From: Blastococcus sp. CT_GayMR20
GTDB taxonomy: Bacteria; Actinomycetota; Actinomycetes; Mycobacteriales; Geodermatophilaceae
Assembly (NCBI RefSeq): GCF_004570345.1
Contig: NZ_SPQM01000021.1
Span: 1 to 46,447, forward strand
Length of the DNA: 46,447 bases
Direction of reading: 5' to 3'
The notes under the pieces are model-generated. The model did not search any database. It was not told the DNA's origin and worked only from the letters and a program-made list of their open reading frames with translations. This document shows, piece after piece, positions 24,803 to 33,186 of this stretch. Positions within the stretch are counted from its first letter, which is position 1; each line of letters starts with the position of its first letter. The position numbers and the translations under genes were made by a program.

Positions 24803-25474
24803 GTGCGTGCAATGGCCGAGCACGCGTCTTCCTTCCGCAGCAGCCACCCGCTGCTGAAGGACCGTGCGCGCCTGGAGACGATCAAGAAGAACATGCACAT
24901 CCAGATCCAAGTGGTGCTCCACGGCCGGCGGATCCGCGACGACGTCGAGCTCGCGCTACCGGGAGGCGCTTCGGTCGACGACGTTCTGCAGGACGCTCTG
25001 CTCGCGCTTCTGCGGACGGATTCCGCGAACGTGCGGACCTCCTGGGAGGCGCTCAGCTCCGAGATCGCCAGGAACAAGGCGAAGGACGCGTTGTCGCTGG
25101 CGACGCGCGGACGGCGCTCACCGAACGCCGCGCCTGGAACGCCAGACGACGTGACCCTCGTTCCACTTGAAGAACGCCTCGACGCAGCTGACCCCGATCC
25201 GGCGCACGACCCGGCGGAGGCGTTCGACCGGGCACAACAACAGTTGGTGATCCTCCGCCTAGCCCGCGAGACGTTGAGCGAGCGGGAGCGGTTGATCTTC
25301 AGCACCGGCTACTACAGAACGAATACCGACAAGGAACTCGGTGAGCAGCTCGGCATCACCGGGCAGGCGGTCGGACAACAGTTTCGCCGCATACTGCGGG
25401 ATCTGTACGCCGCCGCTCTGCGCGATCCGACGTTCCCGCCGCTCAAGGAGAGCGACGGAGGGGAGGACACATGA
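24803..25474 (+). CDS. Sigma-70-family (ECF-like) RNA polymerase sigma factor
   Basis: A 223-residue protein. A sigma2-like helix pair (VDDVLQDALLALLRTDSANV, NKAKDALSLATRGR) and a clear sigma4 HTH (LSERERLIFSTGYYRTNTDK, ELGEQLGITGQAVGQQFRRIL) are present. The start is GTG 24803 or ATG 24812, both after a GGGGGGAGA tract. It overlaps the next gene in an ATGA and leads the operon with the unknown 25471 gene and the Rad50-like gene. It faces the ubiquitin-like operon across an inverted repeat, so it may direct expression of one or both operons. No anti-sigma factor is recognised; the 25471 product is a candidate by position only. Confidence 0.8.
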   Translation: MRAMAEHASSFRSSHPLLKDRARLETIKKNMHIQIQVVLHGRRIRDDVELALPGGASVDDVLQDALLALLRTDSANVRTSWEALSSEIARNKAKDALSLATRGRRSPNAAPGTPDDVTLVPLEERLDAADPDPAHDPAEAFDRAQQQLVILRLARETLSERERLIFSTGYYRTNTDKELGEQLGITGQAVGQQFRRILRDLYAAALRDPTFPPLKESDGGEDT

Positions 25475-26331
25475 ACAGCCACAGCGACGCCGTCGATGCC
25501 GTTCTCGCGGCGTTCTCGGATCACCTTGAGCACGGGGCTTCCCGTCCCACGCTCGACCATCTCGACCGGCGCGACCGACAGCTCGTCGAAGACTTGATGA
25601 GGTTGATGGAGACGGGCCGGTGGATCGATCCGTCAGCGTCGGCGCCCTCGTTGGAGGCGCTGCTCGCCGGCACCGAGTTCGCCGAGTCCCTGCCTCCGGC
25701 GCCTTCCACGTCCAAGGTGCCGGTCCTCCACCGGATGCAGAAACTGCTCGCCGACGTCGACCCGCGGGTCGAGGTGAACGTCCACGACGACGGCTTTGTG
25801 TCCTTCGGCTACCTAGACCTGCTCGCGCGGTTTCATCCACTCGACACCGACGACCCCTGGCTGGCGGGGGACGCGCTCCGCGCGATGTTCGACGCGGACA
25901 GCTACGTCGACTTGGTGGCTCTCGTCGCAACACAGACCGACGAGCTGCTGGCCCGAGTGGTGTCGCGCTACGACGTCGACCCCACCATCTCGACCGCGTC
26001 GAACCGCCCGGCGCGTCCGCCACGGCCGGTCCTGCCCTTAGCGCTCGCCGCTCGGTCGATCCTTGAGGTCAGCGCGCCCGAGTGGGGCGAGTTCGGGCTC
26101 AACGGTGGCGCCCTCCCAGTCGGGGATGTCGCCGAGTTGGGAGCGCAAATCGCGACGCAGGTGGTGGCGGAAGAGGCGAAGCGCCGATACCAAGGCGACA
26201 AGGCCCTCGCCTATCGCGGGCTAGTCGGGCATGAACAACGGCTCGTCAAACTCATCTCGACCGCCACGGGCCGGGGAAGCTCCATCGACCTCGCCGCCGC
26301 GATTGACCGCTTCGCCAGGCAGGTCGCGTGA
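25471..26331 (+). CDS. Unknown protein between sigma factor and Rad50-like ATPase
   Basis: 286 residues starting at ATG 25471 (ATGA overlap) and ending in a GTGA overlap with the next gene. No family is recognised. It is largely helical and soluble, without TM segments or cysteine motifs. Recognisable stretches are DLMRLMETGRWIDPSASAPS, VEVNVHDDGFVSFGYLDLLA and a C-terminal IDLAAAIDRFARQVA. Position suggests a partner of the ATPase (as SbcD/Mre11 is for SbcC/Rad50), but no phosphoesterase motif such as GDxHD is present. Confidence 0.75.
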   Translation: MNSHSDAVDAVLAAFSDHLEHGASRPTLDHLDRRDRQLVEDLMRLMETGRWIDPSASAPSLEALLAGTEFAESLPPAPSTSKVPVLHRMQKLLADVDPRVEVNVHDDGFVSFGYLDLLARFHPLDTDDPWLAGDALRAMFDADSYVDLVALVATQTDELLARVVSRYDVDPTISTASNRPARPPRPVLPLALAARSILEVSAPEWGEFGLNGGALPVGDVAELGAQIATQVVAEEAKRRYQGDKALAYRGLVGHEQRLVKLISTATGRGSSIDLAAAIDRFARQVA

Positions 26332-28145
26332 TCCGCAAATTGCATCTCCGGGGCTGGCGCTCATTCGAGGAGCAATCCCTCGAGATTGGGCCCGGCGTTA
26401 CCTTCGTGTTGGCCGAGAATGGCGTTGGCAAGACGTCGCTGATCGAAGCCGCTTCTTGGGGCCTCTACGGCCCGCTCTCCCGGGTGGATCCGGTCGCTGC
26501 TCGTCGCGTCGGCGCCGACGAAACGAGCATCGATGTCGAGGTCGAATTGCCCGACCACCGGGTTCTCACCGTTCGACGCGTGGTCGACGCCGTCGGACAA
26601 ACGGATGTCCAGACAACACTCGGCGGCGACCCGCTCGACCCCGCATTGCTGAACGCCGTGCTCGCCGAGGCCTTCGGGGCGTCGGTTGAGTTTCTCGCGC
26701 GAACAACGACCCTGCCAAGCAGTGCCGTCGACGACCAGACGGTAAGCGCCTTCGCTCTGCGCGAGCACCTGCGCCGGGTTTTCGGGGTAGATGACCTGAT
26801 CCGCGTCGCCGATCAGATGCAACAAATCCACGACGAGCACGAGGCTGCGGCTAGGGGGTACCGAACCGCGTCGCGGCGAGCTACGGCCGACCTCACTGCC
26901 CTGATGGCTCAGCTGTCTAGCGCTGATGAACACCTCGCGACGCTGCACGAACAGCGGAATGCGCTGCGCGACGAACTCGAGCTGGCCGAAGACCAGCTGC
27001 GGCAGTTGCGCCATCAGAGCGAGGCAGCCGACCAAGCGGCTGCGGCGCACGCCGCCTTCCAACAGGTCCTCGCTGCAGCACAGCCCGTCATCTTGCCCAG
27101 CCTCGGAATGCCCCAAGTGCAGACAATCAACGACCTTGTCCGAGTTCTCGAGGAGGCCGAGCGCTCCGCACTCGCGGCTGTCGACGACGTGCGCCAGGGG
27201 TTGGCCCTTGTCGCCGGACGCCTTGAGGCGATTACGAGCGCTGCAGCGGAACTCGACACGGCGTCCGGGGACTGCCCCGTCTGCCGACGTCCGATGAGCC
27301 GTGAGGACATCGAGCACGCTCGACGTAGTCATTCACGTGACCTGACAGCGCTGGACTCCGATCGCGCCGTCCGGCAGGCCGATTTGGTGGGGGCGAGTCA
27401 GCGGCTCGACGCCGTGCGAGCTGTGCTTCGGCAGGCGCTTACTGTCCCGTCGCCGCGTGACAACACGCCGGACGCGGGACCGCTGGACGTGGACGCCGTT
27501 CGGGCAGCCGTTGATGAGGTACGCGCCCGTTACGACGACATCTCCGAGGACGTGGCCGCCACCCGAGCGACGCAGGCCGCTCTCGCGGAACGGATCGCCG
27601 CCGAACGCACCGCCGCCAGTGAGCGAGAGGCCTCGCTCCTCGTCCACCGGAAGGCAGCAGTGTCGCGCGTGGCCGCAATCATTGCCCGACAAACGGCGGA
27701 CCAGCTCATGGCAGAGCGCATCGACCCTTTGGCGGCTGAGATGCGCGCGCGCTGGAAGCGCGTCTTCGGTGACCGCGGCGCGCTCCAACTCGGTCCTGAC
27801 GGCCGGCTGACGCTTCGGCGCGGAGTCGAGGAGATTCCCTTCGAGTACCTCTCCAGCGGCGAAAAGGTCGTCGCCCTGCTCGCCGTCCGACTGCTTGTTC
27901 TCGGGTCGTCCACGCGCGCGTCGTTCCTATGGCTTGACGAACCCTTGGAGCACCTCGACCCTCGGAATCGCCGGCTCGCCGCAACGCTCATGTCGGCATC
28001 GGGTGTTCAGGTGCGACAGGTCCTTGTGACGACTTACGAGGAAGACCTGGCGAGGCGCCTGGCCCAGCGCGGACAGGCGTCCCTGTTGCGGGTGCGCTCC
28101 GCGGACGCGGAGTGGCCCCTCTCCGGGTCGACCATGCCGGCCTAG
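26328..28145 (+). CDS. Rad50/SbcC-like ABC ATPase with zinc hook
   Basis: 605 residues from GTG 26328. The N-terminal IRKLHLRGWRSFEEQ and Walker A AENGVGKTS (about 29-37) are typical of SMC/Rad50 proteins. Two coiled-coil arms flank a zinc hook CPVC (about 315-318). The C-terminal lobe has the ABC signature YLSSGEK (about 506) and Walker B SFLWLDEPLEHLD (about 531-543). It should dimerise through the hook and clamp DNA ends or act as the ATPase of a defence nuclease complex. It is shorter than cellular SbcC (about 1000 residues), with short coiled coils. No Mre11/SbcD-like nuclease gene is adjacent. It is the last gene of the sigma factor operon. Confidence 0.92.
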   Translation: MIRKLHLRGWRSFEEQSLEIGPGVTFVLAENGVGKTSLIEAASWGLYGPLSRVDPVAARRVGADETSIDVEVELPDHRVLTVRRVVDAVGQTDVQTTLGGDPLDPALLNAVLAEAFGASVEFLARTTTLPSSAVDDQTVSAFALREHLRRVFGVDDLIRVADQMQQIHDEHEAAARGYRTASRRATADLTALMAQLSSADEHLATLHEQRNALRDELELAEDQLRQLRHQSEAADQAAAAHAAFQQVLAAAQPVILPSLGMPQVQTINDLVRVLEEAERSALAAVDDVRQGLALVAGRLEAITSAAAELDTASGDCPVCRRPMSREDIEHARRSHSRDLTALDSDRAVRQADLVGASQRLDAVRAVLRQALTVPSPRDNTPDAGPLDVDAVRAAVDEVRARYDDISEDVAATRATQAALAERIAAERTAASEREASLLVHRKAAVSRVAAIIARQTADQLMAERIDPLAAEMRARWKRVFGDRGALQLGPDGRLTLRRGVEEIPFEYLSSGEKVVALLAVRLLVLGSSTRASFLWLDEPLEHLDPRNRRLAATLMSASGVQVRQVLVTTYEEDLARRLAQRGQASLLRVRSADAEWPLSGSTMPA

Positions 28146-28213
28146 TGGACCGCTTGCAGACGTCGCCCTCGGCCGTCTAGGCATCCCGTGTCCGAGAAGG
28201 AATTCGACAGCAC

Positions 28214-28227
28214 TCTGGTCGACCAGA
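28214..28227. promoter_or_regulatory. 14-bp palindrome between convergent genes
   Basis: TCTGGTCGACCAGA is a perfect palindrome in the 88-bp gap between the Rad50-like gene and the convergent QDCD-motif gene. It may be part of a terminator or a protein-binding site. Confidence 0.35.
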
Positions 28228-28233
28228 CCCCCC

Positions 28234-29211
28234 TCAGCGAAGAAGCAACGAGAACTGGAGAAAGAGGTCAGCCCTGATCGTCGCTAGATCGGCGCAGACG
28301 ATCTTGAGTTCGTAGCCAGAGTGCTCGTTTGCTCTGTTCATCGCTCTGACCACTAAGTCCTGCAACTTTTCCTGTCCTGCGGCTAGGTCAGCCGTCTTAA
28401 CCTCCCCGGACTCCTTGTCGGTCAACCCTGCGGCCTGAAGCCGTGGCCCAGTGAGCGCTCCCAGGATGTTCACGCGATGGCCATCGGCGTGCGCAAACCA
28501 GCGATCGACGGCTGCAACTACCCGCGCTTCAACCTTTGCATTCTCGGGACTGGGGGCGCGGTCGAAGGCGCTGCTAAGCCGCTTCCGAACCTCATAGCAC
28601 GGGTCGAGAACCAGTCGAACGACGTCGTCCGGAAACGGGGCCCGCCCGGTCCGGTTCGCGACCCACTCTCCGAAGGATCTCTTTGCCGGGCCGGTAAGTG
28701 GGCGTACGGCCTGTACGTTAGTGACGACTAGGGCGCCCTTAAGGATGCTCGTCGTCCAGGCCAGGTCGACGGCGAGGCCCATACCCGCCGGTACGTCAGA
28801 GAACTTCTCACGAGGGTACGCGTACCAACGCGGCGAGTAAGCATTCCGACGCAGGTCAAGCCAACGGTCCTCTTTCACCAGTCTTATCGGCGCAATCAGC
28901 ACCGTCGGCTCCTGGTCGGCCTCGCGAACTACGTCGCAGTCCTGGGTGAGAAGGACGTACCAGCCGGTGTCAGACCCCAGAGCACTCGCCCACGCGTCCG
29001 TGGGGCCGACTTCCGGGCGAGCGACGCCCGAAGGAAGCGTCTCGACACCCGCAGGTCCCACGCCCGCGATGGCAAGCGTCAGCCCCGAAAGTGCATCTCC
29101 CTGCTGAAGAGGCGACAGCGCAGTGAACGACACCGGCGCCCCCGCCGCAGCCAGCACGGTCGGAGGCGTCGGTCCGGCGGAAGTCCCATCGCTGTCGGCT
29201 GACTCAGCCAC
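28234..29211 (-). CDS. QDCD-motif protein of unknown function
   Basis: 325 residues from GTG 29211, 3 nt after the stop of the HTH gene upstream. I do not know the family by name. It has a characteristic LSPLQQGDALSGLTLA segment and GWYVLLTQDCDVVREADQEP, a short Gln-Asp-Cys-Asp motif seen in proteins of defence islands. It continues with RWYAYPREKFSDVP, SFGEWVANRTGRAPFPDDVV and a long helical end. No membrane segments. It forms a two-gene unit with the HTH protein; a toxin-antitoxin or regulator-effector role is possible but unproven. Confidence 0.7.
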   Translation of the reverse strand: MAESADSDGTSAGPTPPTVLAAAGAPVSFTALSPLQQGDALSGLTLAIAGVGPAGVETLPSGVARPEVGPTDAWASALGSDTGWYVLLTQDCDVVREADQEPTVLIAPIRLVKEDRWLDLRRNAYSPRWYAYPREKFSDVPAGMGLAVDLAWTTSILKGALVVTNVQAVRPLTGPAKRSFGEWVANRTGRAPFPDDVVRLVLDPCYEVRKRLSSAFDRAPSPENAKVEARVVAAVDRWFAHADGHRVNILGALTGPRLQAAGLTDKESGEVKTADLAAGQEKLQDLVVRAMNRANEHSGYELKIVCADLATIRADLFLQFSLLLR

Positions 29212-29214
29212 GGA

Positions 29215-29640
29215 TCAGCCGCGTCGCAGGACCGCGACTGCCGCAGCGTTGCCCGAGCGCTTGACTAGATCGGCCAACTGCTTCCCCCCCGCTTCTTGGC
29301 GCACTTCGCGGCTTTCCGCTGGTCCAGCCTCGGCTCGGTGAGCACGTAGTGCAAGCCGATGCATCGCGCTTTCGCTGAATGGACTAGGGCGGAAGCCGGA
29401 CAGAGCGTCAACCAGAGGGGTAGTCGCTGTGAAGGGGTCCTGGAGACTGTCAGTAGGGGTCACCGCGACGGGTGCGAGAATCTCTCGAACCTCGTCGATA
29501 TTGAACCGGTACTGACGGCCAGGCGTCCTGCGGTAGGGAATCTTCCCGTTGCGGGCGTACGCCTGAATGCTGGCTGCCGACAGGCCGACTGACGTGGCAA
29601 CCTCGCTGCTTCGGGCGTTGCGCTCTACCACGAAGGGCAC
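29215..29640 (-). CDS. MerR/excisionase-type helix-turn-helix protein
   Basis: 141 residues from GTG 29640, preceded by GAGAGG. The winged helix RSSEVATSVGLSAASIQAYA, NGKIPYRRTPGRQYRFNIDEVREIL is of the MerR/Xis type: HTH followed by a wing with the basic RTPGRQYRF. The remaining 75 residues are unlike MerR effector domains and not recognised. It is coupled to the QDCD-motif gene and probably regulates this pair. Confidence 0.75.
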   Translation of the reverse strand: MPFVVERNARSSEVATSVGLSAASIQAYARNGKIPYRRTPGRQYRFNIDEVREILAPVAVTPTDSLQDPFTATTPLVDALSGFRPSPFSESAMHRLALRAHRAEAGPAESREVRQEAGGKQLADLVKRSGNAAAVAVLRRG

Positions 29641-29774
29641 CTCTCAGGATCGCGGCTCAAGGCTCTCGTTAGCTGATCGGACTGAAGCCGCATCCGATCA
29701 AGGTCAACTCCCTGGAATCTAGTCCTCTGGGATCTCCGTTGGATCGGCGGATGGGTGTGTGGGGAGCCGCTATG

Positions 29775-29809
29775 CGACGTCCTGCCTTGCGGCGACGTCC
29801 TGCCTTGCG
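29775..29809. repeat. Tandem repeat, 17 bp twice with 18-bp period
   Basis: CGACGTCCTGCCTTGCG occurs at 29775-29791 and 29793-29809, separated by one base. It lies upstream of the HTH/QDCD pair (about 135-170 bp before its start) and may be a regulator-binding site. Confidence 0.6.
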
Positions 29810-30528
29810 CGGGTAGACGCCACGCTTTGCCTTGATCTAACGGACGGGTGCGTCGGCCGGGGCCACAGGGGACTGGCTTCACGGTGACTATGCGATGCCG
29901 GCCCAGACTGTCCGGAGACGTCAGCCGGAGGGGCTTGGCCCCTCCGTCGCCCAGCCGCCCCGATCGGAGACTTCCGAATGAGCCGCGTCGGCTACATCCG
30001 TCTTGGGCGGCCGAAAACTCGGCTGCGGCCGCGTCCGCATGGGACCTAAGCAGACGAGTCGCACGCAGGTCTGCCAGGGCGGCGCGTCGGCTACCTGGCC
30101 TGCGGGAAACCGCAAACGCGTCTTCGTGTGGGAAGGACATGGGCAGATGGCTCATTCGTCGGTGTTCACGAAGAAGCCGGCACGAGTGGCAAACGGCGAA
30201 GAGACTGGCCCACAGCGCGAAACGCAGCAAGCTCCGCAACCCTCTCCTTGCGGCTGATGAATGCCCGATCGCATCGCTCGCTGCCAGCGTCGTTGCGGTC
30301 GCAGCCTGAATCCTTGTAGCGCCATCAACAGTCTGCATCACTGGACCTTGACGCAAGATCATCGAAGGTGAGCCGTCAAGACAGACGACCGCAACCACCC
30401 GAGGCCGCTCGAAAGTCCACCTCTGAGGGCTGCTCTGGAGCGAGCGACTGGGCGCAGGGCGCGTAGCCAGACCCAGAAGTGCACTATCGCGCGGCATCAA
30501 CTGCATCACGCCAACCACTCCACTCATC

Positions 30529-30657
30529 CTCACGGTTCTCACGAGAATGGTCCTCCCCCTAGAGCCTGGAGTCAAGTGCCTTGCTCTCACGGTTCTCACG
30601 GAACCTTCCCCTCCCGAGAGGGCCAGCGGGTAGGTGTTCGGCCTCACGGTTTTCACG
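30529..30657. repeat. Three direct repeats spaced exactly 57 bp (iteron-like)
   Basis: CTCACGGTTCTCACG occurs at 30529-30543 and 30586-30600, and with one change (TT for TC) at 30643-30657. Both start-to-start distances are 57 bp. Each 15-mer is itself two CTCACG units separated by GTT. The sequence between copies is only loosely similar. Such spaced repeats resemble iterons or multiple operator sites. Confidence 0.65.
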
Positions 30658-31143
30658 CCTCGGAGTGGCCGTACGCGCTGTAGATCCGCAGTAACTGTGG
30701 GTAACCAAAAGCGGGCGTCGCCGCAAAGAGCACCCGAACTGCACTCGCTCGAGGTCGACCAGGGCTACGGAGCGCAAGCCGCCATACTTCGATCCTGCGA
30801 CGTCACACGCATCGCTCCGGTGGCGGATACGCTAGGCGCTCCACCTGTCGCTGCTGCCACCGGTCGAGCGAGACCGACGCGGAAATCTGCAACGCACCGA
30901 CGTCGAAGGCGGTACGCGCGCCCAGGGCCGTCTGCAGGGACACCGACAAGCCGCGAGGGCTCAGTTGGCTTCTGCAGCAAAGGCATCGCTGGGGACTGGC
31001 TTCGCCGGGCGACCGGCACGGGCCTAGCAGCACCGGAGACTCCAAGATCACGAGGCATCACAGACCCGTGAATAACGGTGTTGCAGGCGCGCGTCAGCGC
31101 GGGGCGGGCGAAGCCCGTCCTCCAGTTCTTCTGCAGTTGAGGG

Positions 31144-32373
31144 TCAGGCGGCCGGGTCGAGGACCACGGTGTGGCCGAGCTTCTCCAGTTGGGCGACCAG
31201 CCGACGGGCGTGCGCCTCGTCGTTGCGGCGGGCCAGCCACTCCGGCCCCAGGTCCTGGTAGGGCTGGTCCCGGGTGAGCATCCAGTAGGCCGAGACCAGG
31301 ATTGAGTGGCCGACCGCCATCTGGGCCCGGGCCCTGCCGCGGCGGCTGCTCAGCCTCGTGTGCTGGGCGGCCAGGTAGTTGGCGCCCTTCATCCGCCCGA
31401 CCGAGCCGGCCGCCTCGACCAGCATGGCGGTCAACCACTTGTTGCCGTGCGGCGGCCGCACCGGATACCGCTTGCCCGCGGACTCCCGGGTGCCGGGCGA
31501 GACCCCGGCCCAGGACGCCAGATGCTCAGGAGTCGGGAACCGGGTCATGTCCGCGCCGGTCTCGGCGATGATCACCTGCGCAACCTTCTCCCCCACCCCG
31601 GGAATGGTCTGCAGCAGTTCGAGCTGGTGCGCCCAGGGCTGGAACGCCGCGGCGATGACGCTGTTGAGCTCGGCCAGCGCCGCCTCGACCGCTGTGATGC
31701 GGGCCAGCATGCTGCGCGCCAGCTGGGCGTGGCCGGCGTCGAAGTGCCCGGTCAGCGCCTCGGTCAGCGCCGGGATCTTGCGGCGCATTTTTCCCTTGGC
31801 CAGCTCCGCCAGCACCCGCGGATCGTCCTCGCCGCTGATCAGCGCACCGAGCATGGCGCGAGCGGAGACGCTGGTCAGGCTGGCCGCCACCGAGGACAGC
31901 TTCACGCTGGCGTCCTCCAGCATCAGCTCCAGCCGGGTGATCTCCCTCGTGCGGTCGCCCATCAACTGGACCCGGTAGCGGGTCAGCATCCGCAGCCGGC
32001 GGATGTCCGGCGGCGGCACGAACGACGGGCGCAGCAGCCCGCACTCCAGCAGCTGGACGATCCACTCGGCGTCCTTGACGTCGGTCTTGCGCCGCGAGAT
32101 CGCCTTGATGTGCGCGGCGTTGACCAACCAGACCTCCATCACCTCCTCCAGGCAGTAGAACGCGCCCTTCCAGTAGGTCGAGGTCGACTCCATCGCCGCG
32201 ATCGTCACCCCGCGCTCGAGCAGCCAGTCCCGCATCACCTGCAGCGAACGGGTCATCGTCGAGAACGTCCGCGTCTCCGCCCGCCGGCCCCGCGGCCCGG
32301 GCGTGCGAACGCACACCGTCAGCGTCGCCTTGCCGATGTCCAGCCCGGCGACCCGCTCGTACCGCACTTCCAC
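31144..32373 (-). CDS. IS110-family transposase (DEDD type)
   Basis: 409 residues from GTG 32373 with a GGAGGAGGG site upstream. The N-terminal RuvC-like DEDD domain starts RYERVAGLDIGKATLTVCVR, with MESTSTYWKGAF and RKTDVKDAEWIVQLL. The C-terminal transposase_20 domain has LELLQTIPGVGEKVAQVIIAE and the catalytic Ser region ASWAGVSPGTRESAGKR. Length is typical and the ORF intact, so this copy may be active. IS110 transposases use a bridge RNA encoded in the element's non-coding end; here the 5' leader to the right is the place to look. The outer ends of the element cannot be fixed by eye. Confidence 0.95.
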   Translation of the reverse strand: MEVRYERVAGLDIGKATLTVCVRTPGPRGRRAETRTFSTMTRSLQVMRDWLLERGVTIAAMESTSTYWKGAFYCLEEVMEVWLVNAAHIKAISRRKTDVKDAEWIVQLLECGLLRPSFVPPPDIRRLRMLTRYRVQLMGDRTREITRLELMLEDASVKLSSVAASLTSVSARAMLGALISGEDDPRVLAELAKGKMRRKIPALTEALTGHFDAGHAQLARSMLARITAVEAALAELNSVIAAAFQPWAHQLELLQTIPGVGEKVAQVIIAETGADMTRFPTPEHLASWAGVSPGTRESAGKRYPVRPPHGNKWLTAMLVEAAGSVGRMKGANYLAAQHTRLSSRRGRARAQMAVGHSILVSAYWMLTRDQPYQDLGPEWLARRNDEAHARRLVAQLEKLGHTVVLDPAA

Positions 32374-32661
32374 TTGAGATCCCTCCTCCGGTCGACAACC
32401 TGCAGGGCGTCGTCCGGAGGGTCCTCAACTCATGGACACAGACCCGCGCGCTCACGGCAGCAATCAAGGGCACCCGAGGACCCCGCGCCAAACACCTCAG
32501 CGGGCTCTCCCGCACCAGTGACGGACGACGTCGCCGGACGACAAGAGCATTCTCATCGCCAAGGGCTGCGATCAAGATCGCAAAGGATTACACCTCATGC
32601 ACCCAGGAGTTCCGCAATTCGTGGTGACGAGTTTCTGGAGGTCCGTCTGCAAGGTCGAGGC
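32374..32661. other. Non-coding end of the IS110 element and its flank
   Basis: No gene is supported. It should contain the left end of the IS110 element with the hairpin at 32385-32420; the boundary to island sequence is not visible. Confidence 0.4.
32385..32420 (-). ncRNA. Hairpin in the IS110 leader, candidate part of a bridge RNA
   Basis: CCTCCGG (32385-32391) pairs with CCGGAGG (32414-32420) directly upstream of the transposase start, in the non-coding end where IS110-group elements encode the guide RNA. The pairing is visible; the RNA itself is inferred. Confidence 0.35.
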
Positions 32662-33186
32662 ATGGGAAGCAGCGGAACTTCCGACTACCGGGCTCGGCGC
32701 CAGGAGCGCGAGCAGCAGAGGCGCCGTCGAGCCGAATGTGACCGGGTCAAGGAGGGTCGAGCAACGACGCCGGACGCCCAGACCACCGATCGCGGGCGAC
32801 GGGCCGCGGCAACGACCTGTGGATGGTGCGGTGGGCCTATCACTCCGGGCAGCCGAGGACCGATCCCACAGTGGTGCTCGGCCACATGCCGGCACCGCGC
32901 CTGGGAACAGGCACGGGCCGCAGCCTCCGGCCGGGCGGCCGTCCAGATCGTGGAGCGGCGAGTCGAGGTTCCCACACGGTTGCCGCTGACCCGCCGGGAC
33001 TGGCTCCATGCGCTGCAGAAGCTGACTCAACAGCTCGACGACGGCCGCGTCTACGACCGCGACCTCCCCCGTCTGGCCACTGCCCTCGACGCGGTCCTGG
33101 AGGCCTACAACCGCCGGCCCTACGCCCGACTGCGAGCCGCCGACGACCACCGCGCAACCGGGATCCAGCGTTATCCACGTCGATGA
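32662..33186 (+). CDS. Small basic protein with CxxC...CxxxC zinc motif
   Basis: 174 residues from ATG 32662. The start is very basic (DYRARRQEREQQRRRRAE). A treble-clef-like zinc motif CGWCGGPI, then PIPQWCSATCRHRAWEQAR, is followed by a helical C-terminal region (RDWLHALQKLTQQLDDGRVY, RLATALDAVLEAY). The order CxxC - about 17 residues - CxxxC and the following RHRAWEQ are common in small proteins of actinobacterial integrative elements; function is unknown, perhaps DNA binding. The frame is open further upstream, but there it is antisense to the transposase. Confidence 0.75.
   Translation: MGSSGTSDYRARRQEREQQRRRRAECDRVKEGRATTPDAQTTDRGRRAAATTCGWCGGPITPGSRGPIPQWCSATCRHRAWEQARAAASGRAAVQIVERRVEVPTRLPLTRRDWLHALQKLTQQLDDGRVYDRDLPRLATALDAVLEAYNRRPYARLRAADDHRATGIQRYPRR

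Larger units (their letters stand above)
29641..31143. other. 1.5 kb without a supported gene, containing two sets of repeats
   Basis: Open frames on both strands here show no family and no good starts. The stretch holds the 18-bp tandem repeat at 29775 and the 57-bp spaced repeats at 30529-30657, so it may have a regulatory, origin or transfer role for the island. Its right end is the flank of the IS110 element. Confidence 0.45.

Noticed and set aside
30529..30657. CRISPR array
   Set aside because: Only three 15-bp repeats with 42-bp interiors, no cas genes nearby and non-palindromic short repeats; it fits iteron-like repeats better.
29641..31080. Genes in the 29.6-31.1 kb stretch (e.g. a 343-codon minus frame and a 145-codon plus frame)
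   Set aside because: No recognisable domain, no good start and Arg/Ser-rich translation typical of non-coding GC-rich DNA.
31306..33186. 626-codon plus-strand frame
   Set aside because: Most of it is antisense to the IS110 transposase; only the last 174 codons from ATG 32662 look like a gene.
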